Positions 43,901 through 53,017 of a DNA stretch of 64,000 nt are shown here, one piece after another. The stretch lies in contig NZ_FTMX01000005.1 in NCBI RefSeq assembly GCF_900156045.1, positions 434,001 through 498,000 on the forward strand, given 5' to 3'. Each line of letters starts with the position of its first letter. Position 1 is the first letter of the stretch. The notes beneath the pieces are model-generated. The model worked only from the letters and a program-made list of their open reading frames with translations, made no database searches and had not been told where the DNA came from. The position numbers and the translations under genes are program-made. This DNA is from Peribacillus simplex (GTDB lineage Bacteria > Bacillota > Bacilli > Bacillales > DSM-1321).

Positions 43901-45959
43901 GATTGTAAGTTTAGAAAAAGCTATGATTGAACTTTCCGAAAAGGAAAATCATCATAAACAAATTATCGAAAGCTTTAAACAGGAAATTGAACATTATACT
44001 CAAACGTTCGACCACCTATCGAAACAGGAAAGTCAATATAAAGTGAACATTGAGAATTTGGAACAAATGATTTCCGATTTAAAGGAAAAAGAGAACTACC
44101 ATCAACAAGAAATCAATCAGTTAAATCACACGATTAGCGTTGTATCTGAACAAGAAAATAAATATAAAGTGGAGATTGTAAGTTTAGAAAAAGCCATGAT
44201 CGAACTTTCCGAAAAGGAAGAACAGCAGAAACAAGTTATCGAAAACTTTAAACATGAAATTGAAAATTTTAATGAAATGATCGGCACCCTATCGGAACGG
44301 GAAAGTCAATATAAGGTGGACATTGCAAATTTAGAACAGATGATTATAGATTTAAAAGAAAAAGAGAACTACCATCAGCAAGAAATCGATAAGTTAAATC
44401 AAACGATTACCGTTGTATCTGAACAAGAAAATAAATATAAACTGGAGGTCGAACGTTTAGAAAAAACAATGATCGAACTTTCCGAAAAGGAAAATCATCA
44501 TATACAAGTTATCGAAAACTTTAAACATGAAATTGAAAATTATGTTCAGACAATCGACCACTTATCGGAACAGGAAAGTCAATATAAGGTGGACATTGGT
44601 AACTTAGAAAAAGCTAATAACCAACTTACGGAAAAAGAAGAACACTACAAGCAAGAAATTGATAATTTACATCAATCCATCGGTATTGTTTCGGAGCTTG
44701 AAAATAAATATAAAGCCAAGATTGAAAACCTTGAGCAAATGATTATTAATTTTAAGGAATATGAAAATCAACATCAACAAGAAATCGATCAGTTAAATGA
44801 CACGATTGCTCTTGTTTCGGAGCAAGAAAATAAATATAAAGCCGAGATTAAAAACCTAGAGCAAATGATTATTAATTTTAATGAAAATGAAAATCAACAA
44901 CAACAAGAAATTGATCAGTTAAATCACACGATTGCTCTTGTTTCAGAGCAAGAAAATCACTATAAAGTGGAGATTGATAATTTAGAAAAAACGATTATCA
45001 ATTTAAAGGAATATGAAAATCAACGTCAACAAGAAATCGATCAGTTAAATCACACGATTTCGCTTGTTTCGGAGCAAGAAAATAAATATAAAGTGGAGAT
45101 TGAAAGTTTAGAACAGACGATTAACAATCTAAAGGAAAATGAAAATCAGCATCAACAGGAAATCGATCAGTTAAATCATTCGATTGAGCTTGTTTCAGAG
45201 CAAGAAAATCACTATAAAGCGGAGATTGATAATTTAGAACAGACGATTATCAATTTAAAAGAAAATGAAAATCAACATCAACAGGAAGTGGACCATTTAA
45301 AGCAAACGATTGCTCTTGTTTCGGAGCAAGAAAATAAATATAAAGTGGAGATTGAAAGTTTAGAACAGACGATTAACAATCTAAAGGAAAATGAAAATCA
45401 GCATCAACAGGAAATTAAGAACTTAACCGAATCCATGACAGATTTTAAAGAAAAAGAAATACGTTATAAAGATGAACTGGCAAAATATATTCAAGAACAA
45501 GGAAAAAATCATTTGCAACCAAGAAGTAAAATGGAAAAACCTTTTAATAATAATGGAATACAACAGCAAGTTGGAAATACTCGTGTAAATATGGGGAATT
45601 TCAATTCGCAAAATAACAAAGAAGTAATTAATCAACCAAATGCGTTTCGATTCTCGAATGATACAATCCAACAAAAAACTACAACCCAAAATTTTAATAT
45701 GCAAACATCGCATTATCAAACACTCTATCCCCCAAATAAACCGAGGTACACAGAAAATGTTAGAACACAACAAAATTATAATTCTGGGATAATGTCATCA
45801 TATCAGAAAAAAGATTACCCAGATACTAAATTTAAAAACACTAAAACAGATTCATTTTCATTAGATATGTTTTATAAAAATCATCCTTTATATAATTTAC
45901 ATTCGGGAGCGCCAAAAACAGCGATAGATCCCTTTAAGAATTTTAGGAAGCCTAAATAA
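40962..45959 (+). CDS. Giant repetitive coiled-coil protein
   Basis: 1665-residue protein, almost all long coiled coil and rich in Glu, Lys, Gln, Asn and Ile. After a roughly 270-residue non-repetitive coiled part, a 91-residue unit (13 heptads; DNA period 273 bp) recurs about ten times, roughly 41780-44690. Key blocks are KQVIENF, TIDHLSEQESQYK, NLEQMI, HQQEIDQLNQTI and VVSEQENKYKVEI. A 42-residue unit (6 heptads, 126 bp) then recurs six times to about 45420. The last about 160 residues are Asn/Gln/Pro/Tyr-rich and not coiled. The start is TTG 40962 (AAGGAG, 9 bases). There is no signal peptide or membrane segment. Probably a structural filament or scaffold; the spore-surface role is inferred from neighbours. 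Confidence 0.85.
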   Translation: MYTDDERANEIQKSKLNKITPVQLQQMIIHLRSELSLYKSKVNEYEVDYSKKKIRKLIKHNEEMINEQRTFKELINRKENERKNAETKVQKLEDEIKKCKTELQYIKGTKTNDEKNKNDIKTLGDKNKILQREIASLQKKLQDYESAQKQNVKDEDFKKFGDEGFKKMADGLSEVKSLLAPVNKKITNLDVQSINLEIEKLVETVLFYFQEQNTFKKEIQDLKETINSLNEKEMKYKNEMNHLTKTIDLLYDQEKQYKVKINNLEKALSDKEEHHKQDIKKFKHEIENYISRIGHQSEQESQDKADIENLKQMIMDLKEKENFHQQEINQLNQTISDVSEHESKYKVEVENLEKAMIELTEKEEHHKQVIENFKLEIENYTQMIDHLSEQDSQYLVDIANLEQMITDLREKEKYQQQEIDQLNQTITVVSDEQENKYKVEIENFEKAVIELSEKEEHHKQVIENFKLEIENYVMTIDHLSEQESQYKAENENLKQMIMDLKEKENFHQQEIDQLNQTISLVSEQENKYILEIENLEKSMIELSEKENHHKQKIENYTQIIGHLSEQESQYKVGISNLEKAINQLTEKEDHYKLEIDQLNQTITVVSEEKENKYMLEIESLKKAMIELSEKEEQQKQVIENLKHEIEHYVQTIDHLSEQKSQYKADIANLEQTINNLKENENQHQQEIDQLNQKISIVSEQENKYKVEIESLEKTIIELSEKEEQQKQVIENFRNEIENYTQMIDHLSEQESQYKVDIANLEQMNINLKEKENYHHQEIDQLNQSISVVSEQENKYKLEIVSLEKAMIELSEKENHHKQVIKNFKQEIEHYTQTIEHLSKQESQYKVNIENLEQMITDLNEKENYHQQEINQLNQTISVVSEQENKYKAEIKNLEKAMIELSEKEEQHKQVIENFEHEIKNYTQTIEHLSEQESQYKVDIASLEQMITDLKEKEKYHQQEIDQLNQSISVVSEQENKYKVEIVSLEKAMIELSEKENHHKQIIESFKQEIEHYTQTFDHLSKQESQYKVNIENLEQMISDLKEKENYHQQEINQLNHTISVVSEQENKYKVEIVSLEKAMIELSEKEEQQKQVIENFKHEIENFNEMIGTLSERESQYKVDIANLEQMIIDLKEKENYHQQEIDKLNQTITVVSEQENKYKLEVERLEKTMIELSEKENHHIQVIENFKHEIENYVQTIDHLSEQESQYKVDIGNLEKANNQLTEKEEHYKQEIDNLHQSIGIVSELENKYKAKIENLEQMIINFKEYENQHQQEIDQLNDTIALVSEQENKYKAEIKNLEQMIINFNENENQQQQEIDQLNHTIALVSEQENHYKVEIDNLEKTIINLKEYENQRQQEIDQLNHTISLVSEQENKYKVEIESLEQTINNLKENENQHQQEIDQLNHSIELVSEQENHYKAEIDNLEQTIINLKENENQHQQEVDHLKQTIALVSEQENKYKVEIESLEQTINNLKENENQHQQEIKNLTESMTDFKEKEIRYKDELAKYIQEQGKNHLQPRSKMEKPFNNNGIQQQVGNTRVNMGNFNSQNNKEVINQPNAFRFSNDTIQQKTTTQNFNMQTSHYQTLYPPNKPRYTENVRTQQNYNSGIMSSYQKKDYPDTKFKNTKTDSFSLDMFYKNHPLYNLHSGAPKTAIDPFKNFRKPK

Positions 45960-46036
45960 TAATCTTTATTTATAGTGAATGACTACCACTTTAACTCAAC
46001 AACAAGCAAAAACTTAGCTACTACTTGCAACCGAAG

Positions 46037-46083
46037 ATCAAGGATTGTGATACTCATCTTTTTCACAGTCCTTGATATTTTTT
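46037..46083 (+). terminator. Terminator after the coiled-coil gene
   Basis: 14-bp stem with one mismatch (46037-46050 with 46063-46076) followed by TATTTTTT. It separates the coiled-coil gene from the glycosyltransferase gene 38 bases on. Confidence 0.85.
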
Positions 46084-46121
46084 AATATTTAAAAATCGTT
46101 TCAAAAGGAGAGATAGATGAA

Positions 46122-47000
46122 ATGAAAACTCATCCTTTAATTTCAATAATTTTTCCAGCTAAAAATGAAGGGGAAAATGTGAAAAACACTCTTGATTCAT
46201 TATTTTCAGTTGAAACACATTATTCCTACGAAGTGATTATTATAAACGATGGATCATCAGATGATTGCTGCGATTTCCTTAATACCTATAAACACGCAAA
46301 CCAGGTTAAACTTTTTGAAACAGAAGGAATTGGGGCTGCAAGCGCACGAAATTTAGGAGCAACAAAAGCTTCTGGAGAATTCCTGATTTTTTGCGACGCT
46401 CATTTACAGTTTGAAGATTTGTGGATTGATCATATCATAGAACCTCTCTTAACAGGAAAATCAGATGCAGTTACCCCAGCAATCACTTCGTTTGGCAATT
46501 CCGATTTCATTGGCTATGGTCAGACCTTAAAGTCAAACCTTAGAATTAAATGGAACCCTAAACAAAATGGCCTCTTTGAAACTGCCGTATTACCCGGAGG
46601 ATGTTTTATTATCTCCAAAAAAGCGTTTGAAGATGTGGGCGGATTTGAAACGGGATTTAAAACTTGGGGACATGAAGATGTAGAGCTTTCTATTAAGCTA
46701 TGGCTGTTTGGATTTCGCTGCCACGCTCTGCCGGATGTAAAAATAATCCATTTATTTAGAAAAACTCACCCCTATGAAGTTAGCTATGATGAAGTTTATT
46801 ATAATTTATTAAGGATGGCCTACTCTCATTTTAATACTCATCGCATACAAAAGTGCAAACAACTCATGATCCATGTAAAAGCAAACCCTATTGAATCCCA
46901 AGTGCTCCTTGATGGAGTTAAAAGGCAGCGACGGACCTACTTTCAAAAACGAAAATATGATGATGATTGGTACTTTGCCAAATTCAATATAAATTTCTAG
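46122..47000 (+). CDS. GT2-family glycosyltransferase
   Basis: 292-residue inverting glycosyltransferase with GT-A fold. The N terminus SIIFPAKNEGENVKNTLDSL is followed by IINDGSSDD and the metal-binding FCDAHLQF (DxH in place of the usual DxD). A later block, GGFETGFKTWGHEDVELSIKL, is the acceptor/ED motif seen in polypeptide-GalNAc-transferase-like bacterial enzymes. No membrane segment. The start is ATG 46122 with AAAAGGAG 11 bases upstream. It follows the coiled-coil gene and its terminator; the surface protein could be its acceptor (inference). Confidence 0.88.
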   Translation: MKTHPLISIIFPAKNEGENVKNTLDSLFSVETHYSYEVIIINDGSSDDCCDFLNTYKHANQVKLFETEGIGAASARNLGATKASGEFLIFCDAHLQFEDLWIDHIIEPLLTGKSDAVTPAITSFGNSDFIGYGQTLKSNLRIKWNPKQNGLFETAVLPGGCFIISKKAFEDVGGFETGFKTWGHEDVELSIKLWLFGFRCHALPDVKIIHLFRKTHPYEVSYDEVYYNLLRMAYSHFNTHRIQKCKQLMIHVKANPIESQVLLDGVKRQRRTYFQKRKYDDDWYFAKFNINF

Positions 47001-47070
47001 ATTTTAAGAAGCGCCCTATCTCCCAAAGAGAGTCATGTCCTTTTTATAATCCCTTTCTAAATAAATCAAA

Positions 47071-47673
47071 ATGATGAAAGGTGAGAATGTAAACGAAAGA
47101 ACCATTTACAAATATTTATTATAAAAATATATAGGGAAACTCTGAGTCTCTATCAGGTCCTGGTTCATCACTTACTCAGGGCCAAAACACTCATTCAGGA
47201 ATTATCAAGCATTATAAAACAACTACAGATAAAAAAATGATAGATGCACCATGTGGTGATTTTAATTGGATGAATGGAAATATACAAAAAACAGAATTAT
47301 ATATTGCGATTGATATAGTCGATAAGATAATAAAAAGAAATATAAAACAATATCCATTAAAATAATGTACGGTTTTTTCATAAGGACATAACAAAAGAGC
47401 GTCTACCTACAGGTGATTTGATCCTCTGTCTAGATTGTCTTGTATATTTTAGTTTTTCTGATATTCATTTAGTTTTCAAACAATTTTAAAGCAAGCCAGT
47501 CGAGGTATTTTCTAACGACTACCTTTACTAGCTGGCACCCTCTTAATCTAGAGATTGAGCCATTCAACTTTCCAAAACCTATCTTGGTTATTAATGAGAT
47601 TTGTACGGAAGGAGAAGTGAACTATACTGATAAATCACTAGCTTTATGGGATTTGAATATCATCAATTTTTAA
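47071..47673 (+). pseudogene. Class I SAM-dependent methyltransferase, decayed
   Basis: In-order fragments of one methyltransferase occur in shifting frames: VNERTIYKYLL, then SLSGPGSSLTQ, MIDAPCGDFNWM (SAM-binding motif I), a stop after QYPLK, DITKERLPTGDLILCLDCLVYFSF, a further stop, SRYFLTTTFTSWH, and finally PLNLEIEPFNFPKPILVI with SLALWDLN near the end. At least three stops and several frameshifts interrupt it, so it cannot make the enzyme. It starts near ATG 47071 (ATG ATG AAA GGT) and is in line with the GT2 gene, suggesting former glycan O-methylation. Confidence 0.82.
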
Positions 47674-48061
47674 AATATAGTTCACTACTTCCACTTCCGC
47701 ATGATAATATATCCCTTTTGTTTGACAGTGTAAAAATCGTTTTAATAACATGTTGTTAAATTACGAATTGGATAGATCTTATTATTCCTGAAAAAAGGAT
47801 ACATTCCAAACTTAGTCAAAGAAATTAAAGATACAGGTTGTACTAAGTTATTTGTATAATGAGCGTAGCCAATAAGCCACCTCGCTAATATATGAACTTA
47901 TAAGTATAGGATTTGGTGCGAAATATTAAAATGCAGACGGCTTTTCAGATTGAAGGAGGATAAAGCAATATAACAAGGGCTTAATAAACCCCTTGCATGG
48001 ACTTCCTCGTATGATACAGGATGGTAGTTATGCCTTCTGGTTAATCCTTGCCCTGTTTGGT
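47674..48061. other. Degenerate stretch without a recognisable gene
   Basis: About 390 bases between two pseudogenes. Short translated fragments occur in several frames, but none could be assigned to a family. Confidence 0.4.
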
Positions 48062-48782
48062 TCATGCCCCCTTATCATCTGCAGGTATATCATCCTTTTT
48101 CGTTTCACCCACAAGAGGATTCAACAAAAGCCCATCAACCGTTTCTAATGCCGTTTTTTGCAAGTATTCATGGGCTCGATGCACTGGATTTCTAGTTTGA
48201 AACCCGAACACAGTACGCCAACCCCAGTCGGTGAACATTTTTCTAGTTTCTTTTGGTCTCATATAAAATTCTTCAAACGGTTTATGTGTAGGCCTATTTA
48301 CCAGGAAAATACAGCAATATACACATCCCCTTGCTCAAATAGCTTGTTGACCCCAGGGTGGTTAGAATCTTTTGTTTTATAAACGAGTGTAGCTTCTTCC
48401 TGTTTATCGGATTCAAACATTTCTTCCACCTTAATGGCTCCGGACAGTTCTCCCTCAACACATTATAGAGCCACTTCATCCCCCACATTCATACTCTTCG
48501 CATATTCCTTTGCTAAAGGAAGCGTAACCAGAAGCGTCCATGGTAATCCGTTTGCCAGATGCATATATTTTAAGACGCTTTGGTAAGCTTTTTCCCCCAT
48601 AAATCCAATAAGTGACTAAACCCATCATTTGAAATCATTTTCCTTATCCGAAATAATCCATTTGAGATATTCAAGGACGAAAGGGATTTACTTTTCCAAA
48701 TATTCTTTTCAATCAATTCCGGTTAATTCACGATTAATCAACTTGCCTCCATGTGGTTCAATGATGGTTCTTTAAACATCCA
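48062..48782 (-). pseudogene. sat: ATP sulfurylase (sat) remnant
   Basis: Minus-strand fragments in order: PHGGKLINRELTG, then (after frameshifts and an internal deletion) GFMGEKAYQSVLKYMHLANG, PLAKEYAKSMNVGDEVAL and a stop, [38 protein letters not shown], then in another frame [32 protein letters not shown] (nucleotide-binding region, over 48,100-48,260) and [20 protein letters not shown]. The C-terminal third is gone. Sat would make APS from sulfate and ATP. It is plainly non-functional. Confidence 0.88.
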
Positions 48783-48837
48783 TTTATAACACCTTAATCA
48801 TTTGTACGTTCCATTGTCACTTTACATCCCCTAAATG

Positions 48838-49149
48838 CCCATTATCTTTTAAGAAGTTCATGATCTGCCCCGCACATTCTTCAATAGAATATTGACTGGT
48901 TTCAATAATGTTTCAGTGTTTACCGTTTCTTCATAAGGTGCTGAAATCCCTGTGAATTGAGTGATCTCTCCTATTCTCGCTTTCTTATACAACCCTTTGG
49001 GATCTCGTTTCTCACAGGCTTCTAAAGGACATTTAACATAAATCTCAAGAAGTTAACCCTGCTGTACCTTTTTTCGTCATCTTCTCGGTCACTAATATAA
49101 GGCGAAATAAACGTGGCTAATACCACTATCCCGCTAAAATTTTGGCAAC
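48838..49149 (-). pseudogene. cysC: APS kinase (cysC) remnant
   Basis: Minus-strand fragments: [47 protein letters not shown] in one local frame with breaks, [15 protein letters not shown], then [16 protein letters not shown]. The N-terminal P-loop region is missing and several frameshifts are present. It lies immediately before the sat remnant on the same strand, the order of a cysC-sat pair that makes PAPS. Confidence 0.82.
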
Positions 49150-49170
49150 TCCCCCTTCGATTAAAATAGG

Positions 49171-49199
49171 AAAAAGCCCTTGTTTAAACACAAGGACTT
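49171..49199 (-). terminator. Terminator of the GT2 gene at 49244
   Basis: 10-bp stem (49174-49183 with 49190-49199, one G-U pair) followed on the minus strand by TTTCC and T-rich sequence. Confidence 0.65.
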
Positions 49200-49243
49200 C
49201 CAACTTGGAGAAACAAGGCTAGTTGCATATTCAGTCTGAATAA

Positions 49244-49960
49244 TCATTGTTTTCTAAGTTCTTTTAACATTAATTGTCTCATTTTAGCTTTGTGTCGATT
49301 AACAACGAGACTAGTTTCTTTTTTGATACTAACTGCATGCTTAGTCGAACCCATTTGTGAATGAATTCTATAAAGTAATAAAGGTTGAGACAAAAACTGT
49401 ATGTCAAATTTTTGTACTATCCTTAACCATAAATCATAATCGTGTGTATATGGAAGTGTTTCATCAAAAACTCCAATTTGATCAAATATCTTCCTATTAA
49501 TCATTACGGTGCAGCCATTAATAATATTTCCCCTGCTCATTGTTTTAATTAATTCAAATTTATTAGGCAGATGTATACCCAAACTAGGAGTGATAATTTC
49601 CCCTTTTTCATTTATACAATAATAAGAAGTATAACTAAATAACGCTCGATTTTTATTCATAAAGTCTAATTGAACTTCTGTTTTCTTAGGGTAAAAGATG
49701 TCATCTGAACTGAGCCAGCAAAAATAGTCACCTGTCGCATTTTTGATGCCCATATTTAATGCGCTCGCTGTTCCACCGTTTCCCTTTACGATGTATCTAA
49801 TTTTATTTAGATACGGGGTGATTTTATCTGAATGTGTTGTAGAGCCGTCATTCACAACGATAATTTCAATATTTTTATATGTTTGATTCATCAAACTTTC
49901 CAATGCTTCTTCAATGTAGGGACAGTTATAAAACGGAACAACAATAGATACTTTCTTCAC
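49244..49960 (-). CDS. GT2-family glycosyltransferase
   Basis: 238-residue GT-A transferase. It has VSIVVPFYNCPYIEEALESL, IIVVNDGST and the LSSDDIFYP metal motif (DD at about 93-94), followed by the usual acceptor block FDETLPYTHDYDLWLRI. It ends in a basic tail and is near the minimum size for a complete domain. The start is GTG 49960 behind AAAGGAGGG. It stands alone between the cysC remnant and a decayed paralogue of itself (50440-50670). The sugar donor and acceptor are unknown. Confidence 0.88.
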   Translation of the reverse strand: MKKVSIVVPFYNCPYIEEALESLMNQTYKNIEIIVVNDGSTTHSDKITPYLNKIRYIVKGNGGTASALNMGIKNATGDYFCWLSSDDIFYPKKTEVQLDFMNKNRALFSYTSYYCINEKGEIITPSLGIHLPNKFELIKTMSRGNIINGCTVMINRKIFDQIGVFDETLPYTHDYDLWLRIVQKFDIQFLSQPLLLYRIHSQMGSTKHAVSIKKETSLVVNRHKAKMRQLMLKELRKQ

Positions 49961-50439
49961 ATTTACCCTCCTTTAAAGACCAATGAACACTTCAATTCCT
50001 TAAAAGATGCAGATCTTTACTCGTAATATATAAGAATGGCTTAATAATGGTATAGGCTTAAGGGTTTTCTAAAGATTTACCTCTTTTACTTTCAATCTAC
50101 TGCTTAATTATTTTCAGTCTCCTTTCTGTTATATATGCTAAAAATGGGTAAAGTACACATGTTGATATGGGCTTTCCACCATTTATTGCGAGCTCAGCAC
50201 TGAATTATATGTATATCATCTAGTTCCATTACATATACATACATTTGATTCTTTTTTATAAAATGCTGGAGGTTTTTTAATTATGCTTTACAACTCTTTT
50301 CTTACATTCCATTGGAATAGCACCATAATGACTCAAATTCAACTTTACACTGAAATTTAACATACATTTACCATAGAATTTTGGCAGTAGCTAATATAGG
50401 AATTGTTTTCTTTCATAAAGGTTTATTTGGAAACTTTCT
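49961..50439. other. Gene-free A+T-rich stretch
   Basis: About 480 bases upstream of the GT2 gene with no supported coding region; probably decayed sequence. Confidence 0.4.
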
Positions 50440-50670
50440 CTTCTTTAAAAAGGTCATCTGAGCATAGCCAGGCAAAGTATTCACCTGTAGCATTCTTGAT
50501 CGGTAAATTAAGAGTGCTGGCTTTACCGCCGTTTTCCTTTTCAAAATAGCCATTGCGGCTCAACAGTGAATTAGTTGAACCATCATTTAACGACAATCAC
50601 TATATCAGGATAGAACTGATTTAATGCGCTTTTTAAAGAAAGGAATAACAATCACTTCTTTCTTAATTAA
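50440..50670 (-). pseudogene. GT2 glycosyltransferase remnant
   Basis: Minus-strand fragments [38 protein letters not shown] and [18 protein letters not shown] occur in three frames. They align with the first 95 residues of the intact GT2 at 49244-49960 (which has NGGTASALNMGIKNATGDYFCWLSSDD, given here only as the matching region). The rest of the gene is absent, so it is a truncated paralogue. Confidence 0.78.
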
Positions 50671-50831
50671 TTCAAAGTGTTTTAAATAGGGCTAAGATAA
50701 GTTATATCAGGACCACAAATGGAATATACATAAACATCAATCATGTTTTCAAATTATGTTATGTATATTTTATGATATGTGAGGAAATTCCTTTGAAATG
50801 TGAAGGTAACTAAAGGGAGGTAAGATAGCAA

Positions 50832-51911
50832 ATGAACATCCTATTTGCCTACTATTATCCAAGCGGGGGTGTAGAAACATTAGCACGTCAGAGAAGTTAT
50901 GCATTAAAAAAACATGGAGTGAATTTTCATTTTTTATATTATAAGAGTGGTCCTGGACTTCAGAATATCGAAGAGACACCAACTTTTATAACGGATACCA
51001 ATAAAGGAATTAAGGCGGTTATAACGAATGGGAATTATGATGTAATTATTGTTTGCTCTGACCATTCACTTCTACCCCGAATTAGAAACATGAACTTTAA
51101 GGGCAAACTTATTTATGAGGTACAAGGTTTAGGTTCATTTGACGATGCACAACAATGGCTAAAAGTAGCGCATCCATATGTCAATAATAATGCAGACGTT
51201 ATTCTTTTTCCTAGAACCCGCCATTTAATCAATTTAATTTACACATATTATCCCTCAATCAGGAAATATTCATTTCATAATTGTATTGATACTAATATAT
51301 TTACGTATAAAACAAGAGGTCCTTCGGAACCTAATCCGATTATTGGTTGGGTAGGTAGAATAGAAGAAAATAAAAACTGGAAAGGATTTTTAGAAATTGG
51401 TCATGAAATGGTTAAAATTAATCCTTCAATAAAATTATGGATGTTTATAGATGCCACGTTGACCTATCCGGATCAAGAACAACAATTCAATGATATGCTC
51501 ACAAAATATCAATTAAATGATAATCTTAAGATCTTTAATAATATCCCCCATCAAAAAATGGCGGAATATTACTCCATAATAGGGGATTCAGGAGGATTTT
51601 TATGTTCTACTTCAAAAGTTGAAGGATTTGGTTTTGCGATTGTCGAAGCCATGGGTTGTCGATGTCCTGTACTTACAACGGATTCAGATGGTATCAAAAG
51701 TTTTATTTTTCACAATAAAACAGGGAAAATATATCCACATGATAATATACAACTAGCTACAACAGAAGCTAAAAGTTTATTATTTGATAATTTAGTTAGG
51801 GAAAAAATATGCTTAAACGCACAGAAACATATTCATACTCATTTTAACCCTGATACTTATGCAAATAATTTTTTAAATATGCTAAAGGACTTGGGAGTGT
51901 ATAAAGCTTAA
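50832..51911 (+). CDS. GT4-family glycosyltransferase
   Basis: 359-residue retaining glycosyltransferase with GT-B fold. The N-terminal domain opens FAYYYPSGGVETLARQRSYAL (a glycine-rich acceptor loop). The C-terminal domain begins IIGWVGRIEENKNWKGF and carries the family nucleotide-sugar motif KVEGFGFAIVEAMGC (E-x7-E type, about residues 265-280). No membrane segment. The start is ATG 50832 behind GGGAGG. It is followed by a very long hairpin, then IS110 debris. It probably adds a sugar to the surface glycan whose nucleotide sugars are made by the operon at 53-57 kb (inference). Confidence 0.88.
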   Translation: MNILFAYYYPSGGVETLARQRSYALKKHGVNFHFLYYKSGPGLQNIEETPTFITDTNKGIKAVITNGNYDVIIVCSDHSLLPRIRNMNFKGKLIYEVQGLGSFDDAQQWLKVAHPYVNNNADVILFPRTRHLINLIYTYYPSIRKYSFHNCIDTNIFTYKTRGPSEPNPIIGWVGRIEENKNWKGFLEIGHEMVKINPSIKLWMFIDATLTYPDQEQQFNDMLTKYQLNDNLKIFNNIPHQKMAEYYSIIGDSGGFLCSTSKVEGFGFAIVEAMGCRCPVLTTDSDGIKSFIFHNKTGKIYPHDNIQLATTEAKSLLFDNLVREKICLNAQKHIHTHFNPDTYANNFLNMLKDLGVYKA

Positions 51912-51949
51912 AGACTATTTCAAAATACCCCTTTATAAACGGTATAAAA

Positions 51950-52007
51950 TGTCCAATCATCTTCGAACAATGGTCACCTCCCTCCATTATTCGAAGATGA
52001 TTGGACA
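51950..52007. terminator. Exceptionally long hairpin after the GT4 gene
   Basis: 24-base arms (51950-51973 and 51984-52007) with a single mismatch and a 10-base loop, 39 bases past the stop. It can terminate in either direction, though the T run is short. An alternative is one end of a lost mobile element, given the IS110 debris just beyond. Confidence 0.6.
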
Positions 52008-52149
52008 CTATTATGTTTTCTAGACAACATTGATAAATATGGTCCTAATATTAAAAATCCACTATTATCCTCCATAACTTGTCTATACCCTTACTATAAA
52101 AATTCTACTATAAAAAAGGGATTGTCAAAAAAAGGAGGTGCGATCTTAC

Positions 52150-52980
52150 ATTTTACCCATAGGTGAAGGCAAATAGTTTTGCGGATTATTAAACCGACCG
52201 ATTTCACCAATCTCAGCGATAATCATGGCTGTGAGTTTTCTCCCATACCTGTAATTTATTGGATTTTCTTATACTCTTCCAATTCATTCAGGGCCACTAT
52301 CCGATCTTCAAAATCAGAATGGTGTCCCTGGTTGAAAAACAACTCAATTTACATACGAAGATTGATTACGTGAACTTCATACACTTTTTTTGAATGGATT
52401 TCGGGATATGGGTCCATTATTTTTTTACTTTTTCCTATGCCCATTTGACCCGATCAGCTAAAACTGAACTCTATAACACACTCTGCTAGTCTACTTTCTC
52501 CCGCTGTCAATACCGGATATGCCTTTAACAACTTTAAAGAAACCTTTGAATATAAAGCTCCAAAAACCTTCGCGTATTCTCAGGAAACACTTGATCTATA
52601 ATAGAGTGAAACTGAAGTTTAGCTTCCACATACATATTCGTTACGCTTTCCTGTTGTATTGGTGCAAATTCAGAAGGTCTAAAAGTTTAATTCCTCTAAT
52701 TTTACGAGGTCAAAATCCTCTTTATAATACAATTACTACTGGTACGCATCGATCACGCCTGCTTTTACGTTTCGTAAACTGGACTTCTTTGCCTGATTAG
52801 AAATTGTAAGATATATAGAATCCCTTGTTCCTCCAGGCATTGAATAAAGGGAGAATGGTAATGCCCTGTAGATTCTAAAATGACCATAGGCATCTGCGCT
52901 GTCACCTCTTCGATCTCTTTTAGAATGTCTAAAAAATGATCTAGTTCCTTTTTGATATGCTTCATTGAAAGGCGCTTCAC
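52150..52980 (-). pseudogene. IS110-family transposase remnant
   Basis: The minus strand carries an N-terminal piece (52765-52980) with LDILKEIEE and VILESTGHYHSPFIQCLEE, characteristic of the IS110 DEDD transposase. Beyond many stops there is a C-terminal piece near 52160-52300 with ITGMGENSQP, IIAEIGEIGRFNN, the helix-hairpin region of the same family. Everything between is frameshifted. No ends or target duplications can be expected for this family, and none were seen. Confidence 0.75.
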
Positions 52981-53017
52981 ATACGTTTTTGATTGAATAT
53001 TTTATCTGCCTTTGAAT

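Noticed and set aside
41780-45420. The 273- and 126-bp periodic repeats as a CRISPR or satellite array
   Set aside because: They are in-frame coding repeats with heptad register, without spacers or cas genes.
40962-45959. Coiled-coil protein as an SMC, Rad50 or other ATPase
   Set aside because: No Walker motifs or globular ATPase heads at either end; only coil and a low-complexity tail.
48294-48488. 64-codon open frame on the minus strand as a gene
   Set aside because: It is an out-of-frame reading of the decayed sat gene; the matching ATP sulfurylase residues are in a neighbouring frame.
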